From NCBI RefSeq assembly GCF_024206495.1, contig NZ_JAMBPQ010000022.1:62001-126000 (forward strand): a stretch of 64,000 nt of DNA. The letters are read 5' to 3'. The notes beneath the pieces are model-generated. The model was given only the letters and a program-made list of their open reading frames with translations. It did not search any database and was not told the origin of the DNA. The stretch comes from Paraburkholderia sp. CNPSo 3272. GTDB taxonomy: Bacteria > Pseudomonadota > Gammaproteobacteria > Burkholderiales > Burkholderiaceae. This document shows, one piece after another, positions 37,691-46,315 of the stretch. Each line of letters starts with the position of its first letter. Position 1 is the first letter of the stretch. Position numbers and translations under genes: made by a program.

Positions 37691-38026
37691 ATGAACTCAC
37701 CACTCACTCCCGAAGCGCTCGCGGCCCTGCGCGAATCCGCCGAAAAGTGCTGCGCACTGCTCAAGGCGCTTGCCCACGAAGACCGTCTCCTGCTGCTTTG
37801 CCAGCTCACCGAAGGCGAGCGCAACGTCGGCGAGCTCGAGGAGCTGGTGGGAGTGCATCAGCCGAGCCTTTCGCAGCACCTCGGCAAGCTGCGCGACGAA
37901 GGCCTCGTCGATACGCGTCGCGAAGGCAAATACATCTACTACCGCCTCGCGAGCCCCGAGGTCATCCAGGTCATGCAGACGCTCTCGAGCCTCTATTGCG
38001 GGCGGCTCAAGGTCCATCCGGCATGA
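37691..38026 (+). CDS. bigR: ArsR-family persulfide-sensing repressor BigR/SqrR-type
   Basis: 111 aa. The winged-helix core contains ALAHEDRLLLLCQLTEGERNV, the recognition helix HQPSLSQHLGKLRDEGLV and the wing REGKYIYYRL. Cys37 (LLCQL) and Cys103 (LYCGRL) match the two Cys that form an intramolecular disulfide or tetrasulfide in BigR and SqrR; metal-site His/Asp sets of ArsR/SmtB are not evident. It should repress the divergent dioxygenase gene and its own operon until reactive sulfur appears. Its stop overlaps the next start (ATGA). Confidence 0.9.
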   Translation: MNSPLTPEALAALRESAEKCCALLKALAHEDRLLLLCQLTEGERNVGELEELVGVHQPSLSQHLGKLRDEGLVDTRREGKYIYYRLASPEVIQVMQTLSSLYCGRLKVHPA

Positions 38027-38469
38027 GCCTCGACCTCGTCCACTTCACGCCCTACGCCTCGTTCGCGGGCGGCCTGATGATCGGCGCGGCGGCCGCGCTC
38101 TTCGTGCTCGTGAACGGCCGCATCGCCGGTATCAGCGGCTTGCTGGGTGGCTTGTTGGGCAGATCGTTGCCGGGCTCGGGCGGCGAGCGCGGCGTGAATG
38201 CCGCGTTCGTCATTGGCCTCGTTGCCGCCCCATTGCTGTGGCGACTGCACTCGGCGCTTCCGGCAATGCAGATCGATGCGTCGATGCTCACGCTCGTCGC
38301 GGCGGGTCTGCTGGTCGGCATCGGCACCCGTTACGGCTCGGGCTGCACGAGCGGCCACGGCGTGTGCGGGATCGCGCGCGGCTCGCGACGCTCGTTCGTC
38401 GCCACGGGCGCGTTCATGGCGGCGGGCTTCGCCACTGTGTTCGCGGTGCGTCACCTGAGCGGAGGCTGA
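38023..38469 (+). CDS. YeeE/YedE-type sulfur transport membrane protein, first half
   Basis: 148 aa, translationally coupled to bigR by an ATGA overlap. Four helices, with the motif GSGCTSGHGVCGIARGSRRS carrying two Cys, which is a signature of YeeE/YedE (thiosulfate or sulfur-compound uptake) half-proteins. It probably pairs with the next gene to make a full transporter. The substrate is not certain. Confidence 0.85.
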   Translation: MSLDLVHFTPYASFAGGLMIGAAAALFVLVNGRIAGISGLLGGLLGRSLPGSGGERGVNAAFVIGLVAAPLLWRLHSALPAMQIDASMLTLVAAGLLVGIGTRYGSGCTSGHGVCGIARGSRRSFVATGAFMAAGFATVFAVRHLSGG

Positions 38470-38470
38470 A

Positions 38471-38923
38471 ATGCGAAAAATTAGCGCGTTCGCGTGCGGT
38501 GTGCTGTTCGGTATCGGCCTGCTCGTCTCGGGCATGGCCAACCCGGCGAAAGTGCTCGGCTTTCTCGATCTCGCCGGCAACTGGGACCCCTCGCTCGCCT
38601 TCGTGATGGCGGGGGCCATCGCGCTCGCCGCGCCCGCCTTCTGGCTTGCGCGCAAGCGAGCGTCGAGCCTCGTCGGCGCGCCGATTCAGCTGCCCACGTC
38701 ACGGCGCATCGACGCACGGCTGGTTGGCGGCGCCTTGCTGTTCGGCGCGGGCTGGGGACTCGCGGGCTTCTGCCCCGGCCCCGCGCTCGTCGCCGCGGGC
38801 GGCGGCCAGCCGCGCGCCTGGCTCTTCGTCGCCGCCATGCTCGCGGGCATGGCAATTTTCGCCGTGCTGGAGCAGCGCCGCCGCTCGCAAGAAGCCGCAT
38901 CGATCAGCACTAAACCGCATTAA
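38471..38923 (+). CDS. YeeE/YedE-type sulfur transport membrane protein, second half
   Basis: 150 aa, starting 1 nt after the previous stop. Four helices; GIGLLVSGMANPAKVLGFLDL at the start and GWGLAGFCPGPALVAAG near the end are the signature of the second (DUF6691) half. Cys in the FCPGP turn faces the pathway in related proteins. Together the two halves form a small-sulfur-compound channel serving the sulfide oxidation enzymes in the same operon. Confidence 0.85.
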   Translation: MRKISAFACGVLFGIGLLVSGMANPAKVLGFLDLAGNWDPSLAFVMAGAIALAAPAFWLARKRASSLVGAPIQLPTSRRIDARLVGGALLFGAGWGLAGFCPGPALVAAGGGQPRAWLFVAAMLAGMAIFAVLEQRRRSQEAASISTKPH

Positions 38924-38972
38924 AAAGTACGACGGCAGCACGATGCCGCACCAGCCTCGGGACCCAAACCAC

Positions 38973-40589
38973 ATGCAAATCACGCAACACGACGCCCGCT
39001 TCGCGAGCGCCGACCAGCTCACGCCCGACGACCTTGCCGCCATCCAGGCGGCGGGCTATCGCTCGATCATCTGCAACCGGCCCGATGGCGAGGGCGGCGA
39101 CTCGCAACCCACGTCGCAGGCGCTGCGCGCCGCGGCCTCGCAGCTCGGCCTGCAGTTCGCGTATCTGCCGGTGAAGCCCAGCCAGATCACCGCCGACGAC
39201 GCTGCGCGTTTCGGCCAGTTGCTGATCGACCTGCCCGGCCCCGTGCTCGCGTACTGCCGCAGCGGCAACCGCGCCACGAGCCTCTATCGGCTCGCGCAGC
39301 AAGGCGCGCCCACCCAGGCCGCGCAAACCACGAACGCCGCGCGCGCCGCGACGGCGGCTTGCGCGTGGGAAGGCGAAACCTGGGACGTCGTCGTGATCGG
39401 CGGCGGCACTGCGGGCATCGCCGTCACCGCGAGCCTGTTGCGCCGCGAGCCGAGCCTGAAGATCGCCATCGTCGAGCCGAGCGATCACCACGACTATCAG
39501 CCCGCGTGGACGCTAGTCGGCGGCGGCGCATACGACGTGGCGAAAACGCGCCGGCCCATGGCGAGCGTGATGCCCGCGGGCGTGAAGTGGTTTCGCGCGG
39601 CCGCCACGCGCGTCGAGCCGGACGCGAACGTCGTGCAGCTCGACAGCGGCGTGCGCGTGGCCTACCGTCAGCTCATCGTGGCGCCGGGACTGCGGCTCGC
39701 GTGGGAGCGCATTGCAGGCCTCACGGAAACGCTCGGCAAGAACGGCGTGACCTCGAACTATCGCTACGACCTCGCGCCCTACACCTGGCAGCTCGTGCAG
39801 CAGATGAAGGGCGGCACGGCGCTCTTCAGCCAGCCCGGCATGCCGATCAAGTGCGCGGGCGCGCCGCAAAAAGCCATGTATCTCGCCTGCGACCACTGGC
39901 AACGCCAGGGTGTGATCGGCCAGGTCAACGTGGAGTTCAATCTCGCGGGCGCCGTGCTGTTCGGCGTGGCGACCTTCGTGCCGCCGCTCATGGAGTACGT
40001 GAAGCGCTATAACGCGAACCTCGCGTTCTCGTCGAATCTCGTGGCCGTAAATGGCCCGGCGCGCATCGCCACCTTCGAAGTAAAGGATGCGAACGGCAAC
40101 GTCACGCGTGTGGAAAAGCGCTTCGACATGCTGCACGCCGTGCCGCCGCAGGTCGCGCCCGACTTCATTCGCGACAGCCAGCTCGCCGACAAAGCCGGCT
40201 GGTGCGAAGTGGATCACGCCACGCTCCAGCATCCGCGCTATCCCAACGTGTTCTCGCTCGGCGACGTGTGCTCGGCGCCGAACGCCAAGACCGGCGCGGC
40301 CGCGCGCAAGCAGGCCGTGATCGTGGCCGAGAACCTGCTCGCCGCGCGTGCGGGCGCGCTTCTGGCGTATCGCTACGATGGTTACGGTTCGTGCCCGCTC
40401 ACCGTGGAAAAGGGCAAGGTCGTGCTGGCCGAGTTCGGTTATGGCGGGCGCCTCTTGCCCACCTTCCCGCTCGACCCCACGCGCCCGCGCCGCCTCATGT
40501 GGCTGCTCAAGGCGAGCGTGCTGCCGAGCTTCTACTGGTGGGGCATGCTCAAGGGCCGCGAGTGGCTCACGCGGGCTGCGCGCGGTTGA
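38973..40589 (+). CDS. DUF442 phosphatase-like domain fused to sulfide:quinone oxidoreductase
   Basis: 538 aa from the ATG at 38973; an ATG 30 nt upstream is also possible. Residues 1-115 form a DUF442/tyrosine-phosphatase-like domain with active-site loop YCRSGNR (Cys95-Arg100), a possible sulfurtransferase. Residues 125-535 form a type II SQR-like flavoprotein: VVVIGGGTAGIAVTASLLRR for FAD, PIKCAGAPQKAMYL with Cys294 and LGDVCSAPNAKTGAAARKQA with Cys433, matching the redox Cys pair of human SQOR. It oxidises sulfide, passes electrons to quinone and hands sulfur on. The fusion occurs in other proteobacteria. Fourth gene of the bigR operon. Confidence 0.88.
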   Translation: MQITQHDARFASADQLTPDDLAAIQAAGYRSIICNRPDGEGGDSQPTSQALRAAASQLGLQFAYLPVKPSQITADDAARFGQLLIDLPGPVLAYCRSGNRATSLYRLAQQGAPTQAAQTTNAARAATAACAWEGETWDVVVIGGGTAGIAVTASLLRREPSLKIAIVEPSDHHDYQPAWTLVGGGAYDVAKTRRPMASVMPAGVKWFRAAATRVEPDANVVQLDSGVRVAYRQLIVAPGLRLAWERIAGLTETLGKNGVTSNYRYDLAPYTWQLVQQMKGGTALFSQPGMPIKCAGAPQKAMYLACDHWQRQGVIGQVNVEFNLAGAVLFGVATFVPPLMEYVKRYNANLAFSSNLVAVNGPARIATFEVKDANGNVTRVEKRFDMLHAVPPQVAPDFIRDSQLADKAGWCEVDHATLQHPRYPNVFSLGDVCSAPNAKTGAAARKQAVIVAENLLAARAGALLAYRYDGYGSCPLTVEKGKVVLAEFGYGGRLLPTFPLDPTRPRRLMWLLKASVLPSFYWWGMLKGREWLTRAARG

Positions 40590-40614
40590 GGACACTTGAG
40601 CGCCATGGGTGCTC

Positions 40615-40995
40615 TTAGCCCTCGAAATCGAGCCCGCCTAGCAGCACTTCGGGCTCGCCTTGCGTGCGCGAAGCGAAATCGACAGAGCGCGCCGACTCCC
40701 ATGACGCCAGCTTCCTCCCGGTCGCTTCGAGGTAGTGCTCGAAGCGCGCTTCGCCGCCGCGCTCCATGAGGCGCTCGATCTCCTCGGTGTCCCAGGTCAG
40801 CGAGACGTTAAGCGGATACACATAGGGATGGCGGTGCTCGTTCGCGACGCCGCGCAGGCGCACGCGCGTGGGATGGCCGTGCCCGGCGTTGGGCACGACA
40901 TCGACGTGCACAGAAGGGCCGAATTGTTTCGCCAGCTTCGCCGCGATACGCGGCGCGAATTCTTCCTCGAACCGGCGAACGGCTTCGATACTCAT
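40615..40995 (-). CDS. Hypothetical Burkholderia-type protein (possibly DUF5594)
   Basis: 126 aa, soluble, with no signal peptide or membrane helix. It starts with an amphipathic helix (IEAVRRFEEEFAPRIAAKLAKQ), and a conserved-looking beta-rich middle (HVDVVPNAGHGHPTRVRLRG) follows. I recall similar proteins restricted to Burkholderia relatives, but cannot assign a function. It is convergent with the SQR fusion gene and has no clear partner. Confidence 0.6.
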   Translation of the reverse strand: MSIEAVRRFEEEFAPRIAAKLAKQFGPSVHVDVVPNAGHGHPTRVRLRGVANEHRHPYVYPLNVSLTWDTEEIERLMERGGEARFEHYLEATGRKLASWESARSVDFASRTQGEPEVLLGGLDFEG

Positions 40996-41171
40996 GCGCG
41001 GGGCACTCCACTGAGGATTGACAGAGGGTTAAGGCATCGCCGGTCGCCACTGACTCGCGCATCCGATCCACGCAAATCTGCTGCTAACGACCGTGCGGCC
41101 ATCGTCCTGGCATCCTACCGCGCCGCCGGCTGGTCAGCCAATGGCCGACAGCGCAGCGCCGCCCAGCCCCC

Positions 41172-42059
41172 TCACGCCGCGCGGCGCTCGCGCGTAGCCA
41201 CGAGGCTGCGCACGCCTTCGAGCGAATACACGCCTAGTGCGACCCAGATCGCGCCGTAACCGACGGCGCTAACCGCGCCGAACGGCTCCCCGTAAATGAG
41301 CACGCCGGTGAGCAACTGCAGCGTGGGCGTGACGTACTGGATCAGACCGAGCATCGACAGCGGAATGCGCCGCGCGGCCGCGCCGAAGAGGAGCAGCGGG
41401 ACCGCCGTGATCGGGCCGGAGGCCGCGAGCAGCAGTTGCAGCCCGCGCGAGGCATGCGTGAAGTGGCTCGCGCCGGCAAGGCCAACGATCGTCAGATAAA
41501 CGACCGCAACGGGAAAGAGCAGCACGGTTTCGAGCGCGAGGCCTTCGAGCGCCCCGAGCTGCGCGGTCTTGCGCAAAAGCCCGTAGCCGCCGAAAGTCAC
41601 TGCGAGCGCGAGACTGATCCAGGGCGGCGCACCGTTCTGCCAGGTAAGCCACGCGACGCCTGCGGTGGCCAGCGCCACGGCGGCCCATTGCAGGGGGCGC
41701 AGTCGTTCGCGCAGGAACGCATAGCCGAACAGCACGTTGATGAGCGGATTGATGAAGTAGCCGAGGCTCGCCTCGACGATGTGCCCGGCATTGACGGACC
41801 AGATATAGATGCCCCAGTTGGCCGAGAGCAGCACGGCGCTCGCCACGAAGCGCGCGAGCAGGCGACGGTCGCGCAGCGTGGGCCCAAGCCAGCGCCAGTG
41901 ACGGCGCACGACGAGCACGGCGACCACGAACACGAGCGACCACGCCATGCGGTGCGCGAGCATTTCGAGTGCGGGGATCTGATGCAGCGTCTTAAAGTAG
42001 ATGGGGAAGAGCCCCCAGAGAACGAATGCAGCGAACGCGTAGAGGATGCCGGGATTCAT
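41172..42059 (-). CDS. rarD: RarD-type EamA transporter
   Basis: 295 aa with ten helices in two EamA repeats. The start NPGILYAFAAFVLWGLFPIYFKTLHQIPALEMLAHRMAWS is characteristic of RarD, the chloramphenicol-sensitivity-type drug/metabolite permease. Its substrate is unknown in most bacteria. It stands alone with no operon partner; the 323-bp gap before the divergent TauE gene has no gene. Confidence 0.9.
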   Translation of the reverse strand: MNPGILYAFAAFVLWGLFPIYFKTLHQIPALEMLAHRMAWSLVFVVAVLVVRRHWRWLGPTLRDRRLLARFVASAVLLSANWGIYIWSVNAGHIVEASLGYFINPLINVLFGYAFLRERLRPLQWAAVALATAGVAWLTWQNGAPPWISLALAVTFGGYGLLRKTAQLGALEGLALETVLLFPVAVVYLTIVGLAGASHFTHASRGLQLLLAASGPITAVPLLLFGAAARRIPLSMLGLIQYVTPTLQLLTGVLIYGEPFGAVSAVGYGAIWVALGVYSLEGVRSLVATRERRAA

Positions 42060-42383
42060 GTCGGGTTCTGGTTATGGTGGCGCCAGTGCCGCGCGGCGCT
42101 GTTCGGCACGTGCCTGCGCGCGAAGTGGCGCTGAAGGCGCGTGAGTGCGAGCCGACATCTGGCCCGCATGCTGCCTATGGGAGCGTGCGAAGGCAATTGA
42201 AAGCCAGGCACAGCGCGGCCGATTTCGCTTAACCCTGCGCCAAGCCGCGGGTTTTGCGACAATGCGGATTTTCGCCGCCAGCCCTGGCCGTTGTCCAGCC
42301 TGACGCGCCGCTTACGGCGCGCGCTGTTCTCGACGCGGCAGGCGACGGCGTAGCCCCCCCCTGAACCGGCCTCCTCGCGCGCG
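42060..42383. other. 324-bp divergent gap with a short hairpin
   Basis: No coding region is supported. A GCGCCG-CTTA-CGGCGC hairpin lies at 42305-42320. The region must carry promoters of rarD and the TauE-type gene, but no consensus pair was found. Confidence 0.4.
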
Positions 42384-43172
42384 ATGTCCTTCCCCCATAT
42401 CGATCTGCTGTATTCGCTGTCCGGCCTGTTTGTCGGATTTCTGGTCGGCCTGACCGGCGTGGGTGGCGGCTCGCTGATGACGCCGATCCTGGTCCTCGTC
42501 TTCAACGTGCATCCAGCCACGGCAGTCGGCACCGACCTGCTCTACGCGGCCGCGACCAAGTCCGCGGGCACGCTCGTGCACGGGCTAAAGGGTTCGGTGG
42601 ACTGGCGCGTGACGCTACGGCTCGCGGCCGGCAGCGTGCCCGCGGCGACGATCACGCTGATTCTGCTGCACCGCTATGGCATGGATACGCCGCGCGCGGG
42701 GCATCTGATCCAGGCCGTGCTGGGCGTCGCGCTCCTCATCACGGCCGTGGCGCTCATTTTCCGCCCGCAGCTCGCTGCGTTCGCCTCGCGCCACCGCCAC
42801 GGGCCGGGCGAAGCGCGCACGCTCTTTTTCACGATTCTCACGGGCGCGGTGCTCGGCGTGCTCGTTTCGCTCACCTCGGTGGGCGCGGGCGCCATCGGCG
42901 TCACCGTGCTGCTGCTGCTCTATCCGGCGCTGCCCACGGTGCGCATCGTCGGCTCCGATGTCGCGCACGCCGTGCCGCTCACGCTCCTGGCGGGCGCCGG
43001 CCACTGGCTGCTCGGCTCGATCGACTGGCACATGCTGCTTTCGCTCCTGTGCGGCTCGCTGCCCGGCATCGCGATCGGTAGCCTGCTCTCCTCCAGGGCG
43101 CCCGAAAAGCTGCTGCGCGTGCTGCTCGCCGCAACGCTCACCCTCGTGGGCGTGCGGCTCGTGCTCTCCTGA
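42384..43172 (+). CDS. TauE/SafE family sulfite/sulfonate exporter
   Basis: 262 aa with about eight helices. The conserved start LSGLFVGFLVGLTGVGGGSLMTPILVLVF and the repeat SLTSVGAGAIGVTVLLLLYP are the two TauE/SafE signatures. Known members export sulfite, sulfoacetate or related anions. It lies near but not in the bigR operon, so a link to sulfite made by the ETHE1-like enzyme is only a possibility. Confidence 0.87.
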   Translation: MSFPHIDLLYSLSGLFVGFLVGLTGVGGGSLMTPILVLVFNVHPATAVGTDLLYAAATKSAGTLVHGLKGSVDWRVTLRLAAGSVPAATITLILLHRYGMDTPRAGHLIQAVLGVALLITAVALIFRPQLAAFASRHRHGPGEARTLFFTILTGAVLGVLVSLTSVGAGAIGVTVLLLLYPALPTVRIVGSDVAHAVPLTLLAGAGHWLLGSIDWHMLLSLLCGSLPGIAIGSLLSSRAPEKLLRVLLAATLTLVGVRLVLS

Positions 43173-43211
43173 ACGCGGCGCACGCCACGCTCGCCGCGCA
43201 CCTTGTGCGCT

Positions 43212-43472
43212 TCAGACGTGGGGTGCCTGGCGGAAAAATCTCCCGTTGAGATCGACCTCGAACTGGCGCAGCCATTGGCCGCGGGCGTCGATGCGGTAAG
43301 CCTGCGCCCAGGCGCCGCGCCGCACGATCAGCATGTCGCCGTGCTCCGGGTCGTTGGGATCGGCTTCGCCGCGTATGTCGAACTGCATGGGCGCAAAGCC
43401 GTGCCGCGCACAGGCCAGCTCGAAGGCCGCCCGGTCGACGAGCGGCAAGTCGGTGTAGGTATGAATGGTCAT
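43212..43472 (-). CDS. Small hypothetical protein
   Basis: 86 aa from the ATG at 43472, preceded by AGGAA at a good distance. Soluble and mixed alpha/beta, with no membrane helix. Contains YTDLPLVDRAAFELACARHGF and DPEHGDMLIVRRGAWAQAYRI. I do not recognise the family; the strong ribosome site and codon use support a real gene. It is convergent with the TauE-type gene and lies upstream of a bidirectional terminator. Confidence 0.6.
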   Translation of the reverse strand: MTIHTYTDLPLVDRAAFELACARHGFAPMQFDIRGEADPNDPEHGDMLIVRRGAWAQAYRIDARGQWLRQFEVDLNGRFFRQAPHV

Positions 43473-43804
43473 GGCGATTTCCTGCTTTCCAGCGATGAGG
43501 CCGCGCTCGACCTCGGGAAAGACGCGCGATACCCACGGTATACCCCGAACCGCGGGAAGACTGTGTGTCAAACTACACTTTGGCGGCTGCAGTGCAACAT
43601 GGCGAAGCCGCATGCGGGGAGCGGTCCGCCCCGCAGGTTCACGCGCGACGCGTACAAGCTGGCGGCCCGGAGCGAGAACAGGCCCCGAACACCCGCCACT
43701 GGGCCCCTGCCCGCCATACGCGCATAAAAAAGCCCGGCCTGTAGAGGCCGGGCTTTTTGCTATCGCTTGCAGTAGACGCCCCGTTTCCCGGGCGCGCGCA
43801 GCGC
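43473..43804. other. 332-bp gap holding a terminator
   Basis: Only the terminator at 43726-43758 is recognised. A short + strand open frame from about 43600 (42 codons) has no ribosome site or family match and is not called. Confidence 0.4.
43726..43758. terminator. Bidirectional rho-independent terminator
   Basis: Stem AGCCCGGCCT / AGGCCGGGCT with a GTAG loop, flanked by runs of A on the left and T on the right, so it can act on both strands. On the minus strand it follows the BON-domain gene that stops at 43805. Confidence 0.85.
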
Positions 43805-44161
43805 TTATTGCGGCACTCTGACCGTCAGCTTGTTCGACACCGACGTCACGCCGGCCACGCCTTGCGCGACCTCGCCAGCCTTGTCAATCTGGCCCTGATC
43901 CGGCACCGTGCCGGTCAGCGTGACCGCGCCGCCGTGGGAGCGCACGTTGATCTTCGAAACGTCGAGGTCCTGGCTCTTCGAGAGCGCCTTGCGCACCGAG
44001 TAGCCCAGCTTGCGGTCGGCCTTCTTGGCCGACGTCGCAGGAGCGGCCGAGGTCGTCGCCGCGGGTGCGCTCGCCGAGTTGTCTTGCGCGTACGACGCGC
44101 TGCAAGCCACCGACAGGCAGAGTGCCGCGCCCAGCGTCTTCAGAATAGCGACTGATTTCAT
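43805..44161 (-). CDS. Periplasmic BON-domain protein
   Basis: 118 aa from the ATG at 44161, with AAGGAG 8 nt upstream; a longer frame upstream has no such site. Signal peptide to about residue 25 (LCLSVACSASYAQD), an Ala/Ser/Thr linker, then one BON domain (KLGYSVRKAL, INVRSHGGAVTLTGTVPDQ, GVTSVSNKLTV). BON proteins such as OsmY help with envelope stress and bind phospholipid. The 3' end is 47 nt from a strong terminator. Confidence 0.88.
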   Translation of the reverse strand: MKSVAILKTLGAALCLSVACSASYAQDNSASAPAATTSAAPATSAKKADRKLGYSVRKALSKSQDLDVSKINVRSHGGAVTLTGTVPDQGQIDKAGEVAQGVAGVTSVSNKLTVRVPQ

Positions 44162-44736
44162 GTTTTCTCCTTGTGTCTTCGCGTTGTTGCGGGGTGTTGC
44201 CTGGAATAGGACCGTCGGCCTTGCCGGCGGACGGCTCGAAGGCCGCCCGTCAGCCACGGTCTGACGGCTTCGTACCACTACCGAGGACAGCGCACAGCGC
44301 GCAATGCGCGTGTGCACGGCCAGGGTCTGGACGCGATGCGAGAGGCAAGGATGAAAGGACGGCGAATTACACCGCTTGGTACGCCCACCCGGACAGGTCT
44401 GCGCCCGTTTCCTGTTTGTTATGCATTGCTTATGCGTTTGCTCATGCGTTGGTGCATTGGTGCTCATGCGAGCCCGCCATGCCAGGCGCAGCAGGCGAAT
44501 CACAATTTAGCCTGGCTGTGGCGCGAGCGCAAAGAGTTTAGCTCAGGGGCATGCGGCATGCGCTTAAGGTGTCCCGCGAGGCATGCGGGCATGCCGCCGC
44601 AACGCCGATTCTCATGTACCATCGGCTCCACAGAGCCCGCGCGACACGCGTGCCTGAGCCGACCCGGCGCCAGCGCCGGACCCGACGCGGACCCGACCCG
44701 CACTCTCCCGAACCACCCGAGGCCCGCCCCACCCCG
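44162..44736. other. 575-bp divergent gap
   Basis: No gene is supported. It holds promoters for the BON protein and the TAXI-type protein, plus a set of degenerate short repeats at 44419-44470 that is reported separately. Confidence 0.4.
44419..44470. repeat. Degenerate 11-12 bp repeats
   Basis: A run of related units: TTATGCATTGC, TTATGCGTTTGC, TCATGCGTTGG, TGCATTGG, TGCTCATGCG. The units share ATGC and TTG and are spaced roughly one helical turn apart. They lie between the two divergent genes. Confidence 0.5.
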
Positions 44737-46236
44737 ATGAAGTCCCGTACCGGCCGCAAACCTCCTCCCCGTCTCGTCGCGCGCTTCGTGGCGATCTCGT
44801 GGCGCGACCTGGCCGTCACGTTCGGTCCCATCCTGCTCGTGAGCGCGGCGGCCATCTGGCTCGCGGTGCGCCTCATCCAGCCCGCGCCGCCCAGCACGCT
44901 GACCATGAGCGCCGGGCCCAAGGGCAGCACCTTCTGGAACGCCGCGGAAAAGTACAAGACCATCCTCGCGCGCAACAACATCACGCTGATCGTGCTCGAA
45001 TCGGAAGGCTCGGCGCAGAACCTGCAGCGTCTCGCCGACCCGAAGTCGAACGTCGACGTCGCGTTCGTGCAGGACGGCCTCGCGGGCAAGGTGCCAGGCG
45101 GCCTCGTCTCGCTCGGCAGCGTGGCTTATGTGCCGCTCGTGGTGTTCTATCACGGCCCCGTCGCCACGCGGCTCTCGCAGTTCGAAGGCCAGCGCATCGC
45201 CATCGGCGCCGAGGGCAGCGGCACGCGCGAACTCGCGCTCACGCTGCTCAAGGCGAACGGCATCGAGCCCGGCGGCCCGACCAGGCTCGTGCCGCTTTCC
45301 GGCGACGACGCCGCGCGCGAACTCGTGGCCGGCAAGATCGACGTCGCGATTCTCGCGGGCGACTCCGCGCAGCCGCCCGTCATGGGCCGCCTCATGCGCA
45401 TGCCGGGCGTGCGCTTCTTCGACTTCGTCCAGGCCGACGCCTACGCGCGGCGCTTTCCGTTCCTCACGGCCATCACGATCCCGATGGGCGCGTTCGACTT
45501 CGGCCGCAACCTGCCGGCAGCGCCCCTGCATTTCATCGCGCCCACGGCCGAGCTGGTCGCGCGCGACTCGCTGCATCCCGCGCTCTCCGACCTGCTGATC
45601 GAAGCGGCCAAGGAAGTGCACGGCCGCTCCACACTGCTGCAGCGCGCCGGAGAATTCCCCGCGCCGCGCGCCCAGGACTTCCCGATCAGCGCCGACGCCG
45701 CGCGCTACTACAAGTCGGGCAAGAGCTTCCTCTACCGCGTGCTGCCCTTCTGGGTGGCGAGCCTCGCCGACCGACTCGTGGTGCTGCTCGTGCCGATCAT
45801 CGTCGTGCTGATTCCGGGCCTGCGGATCGTGCCTTCGCTCTACGCCTGGCGGGTAAAATCGCGCATCTATCGCTGGTACGGATCGCTCATCGCACTCGAG
45901 CGCGCCGCGATGGCCGACAACCCGCCCACCGAGCGCCGGGCGCTGATCCGCCAGCTCGACAAGATCGAGGAATCGGTGAACGGCATGAAAATGCCGCTCG
46001 CCTATGCGGAGCAGTTCTACGTGCTGCGCGAGCATATCGGCTTCGTGCGCGCGCGCCTGTCCGGCACGCGCGAAGCGCCGGACGCAGGTGTCGGGGCCGA
46101 AGAAGAGCAGGCAGCGGAAGGCGCCGAAGAAGCAGAGGCGCCGCAAGGCAGTAGCAACGACGCAGGCACAGCGGGTACAGAGGCGAGCCATGCAAACGAA
46201 GGCGGCAGCAATGAAACAGGCGAGCGCACGCATTAG
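44737..46236 (+). CDS. TAXI-type TRAP solute-binding protein with two membrane anchors
   Basis: 499 aa from the ATG at 44737. A helix at about 30-50 is followed by a TAXI-type binding domain: TLTMSAGPKGSTFWNAAEKYK at its start, then VAFVQDGLAG and IAIGAEGSGTREL. A second hydrophobic segment near 350-375 (LVVLLVPIIVVLIPGL) is followed by a charged helical and acidic C-terminal tail. Most TAXI proteins are secreted periplasmic receptors for a TRAP permease; this one is anchored twice, has a cytoplasmic tail and has no DctQM-type permease gene near it. It may act as a sensor, or serve a permease elsewhere. Confidence 0.85.
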   Translation: MKSRTGRKPPPRLVARFVAISWRDLAVTFGPILLVSAAAIWLAVRLIQPAPPSTLTMSAGPKGSTFWNAAEKYKTILARNNITLIVLESEGSAQNLQRLADPKSNVDVAFVQDGLAGKVPGGLVSLGSVAYVPLVVFYHGPVATRLSQFEGQRIAIGAEGSGTRELALTLLKANGIEPGGPTRLVPLSGDDAARELVAGKIDVAILAGDSAQPPVMGRLMRMPGVRFFDFVQADAYARRFPFLTAITIPMGAFDFGRNLPAAPLHFIAPTAELVARDSLHPALSDLLIEAAKEVHGRSTLLQRAGEFPAPRAQDFPISADAARYYKSGKSFLYRVLPFWVASLADRLVVLLVPIIVVLIPGLRIVPSLYAWRVKSRIYRWYGSLIALERAAMADNPPTERRALIRQLDKIEESVNGMKMPLAYAEQFYVLREHIGFVRARLSGTREAPDAGVGAEEEQAAEGAEEAEAPQGSSNDAGTAGTEASHANEGGSNETGERTH

Positions 46237-46315
46237 CGCCGCTGCACGCATTTTGAACCGAACAATGGGCCATGCAAGCAATGGCCCGGATATCGCCTTA
46301 GAGCGGAGGAACAGC

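Noticed and set aside
40590..40614. Possible terminator between the SQR fusion and the convergent small gene
   Set aside because: Only weak, short complementarity; not good enough to call.
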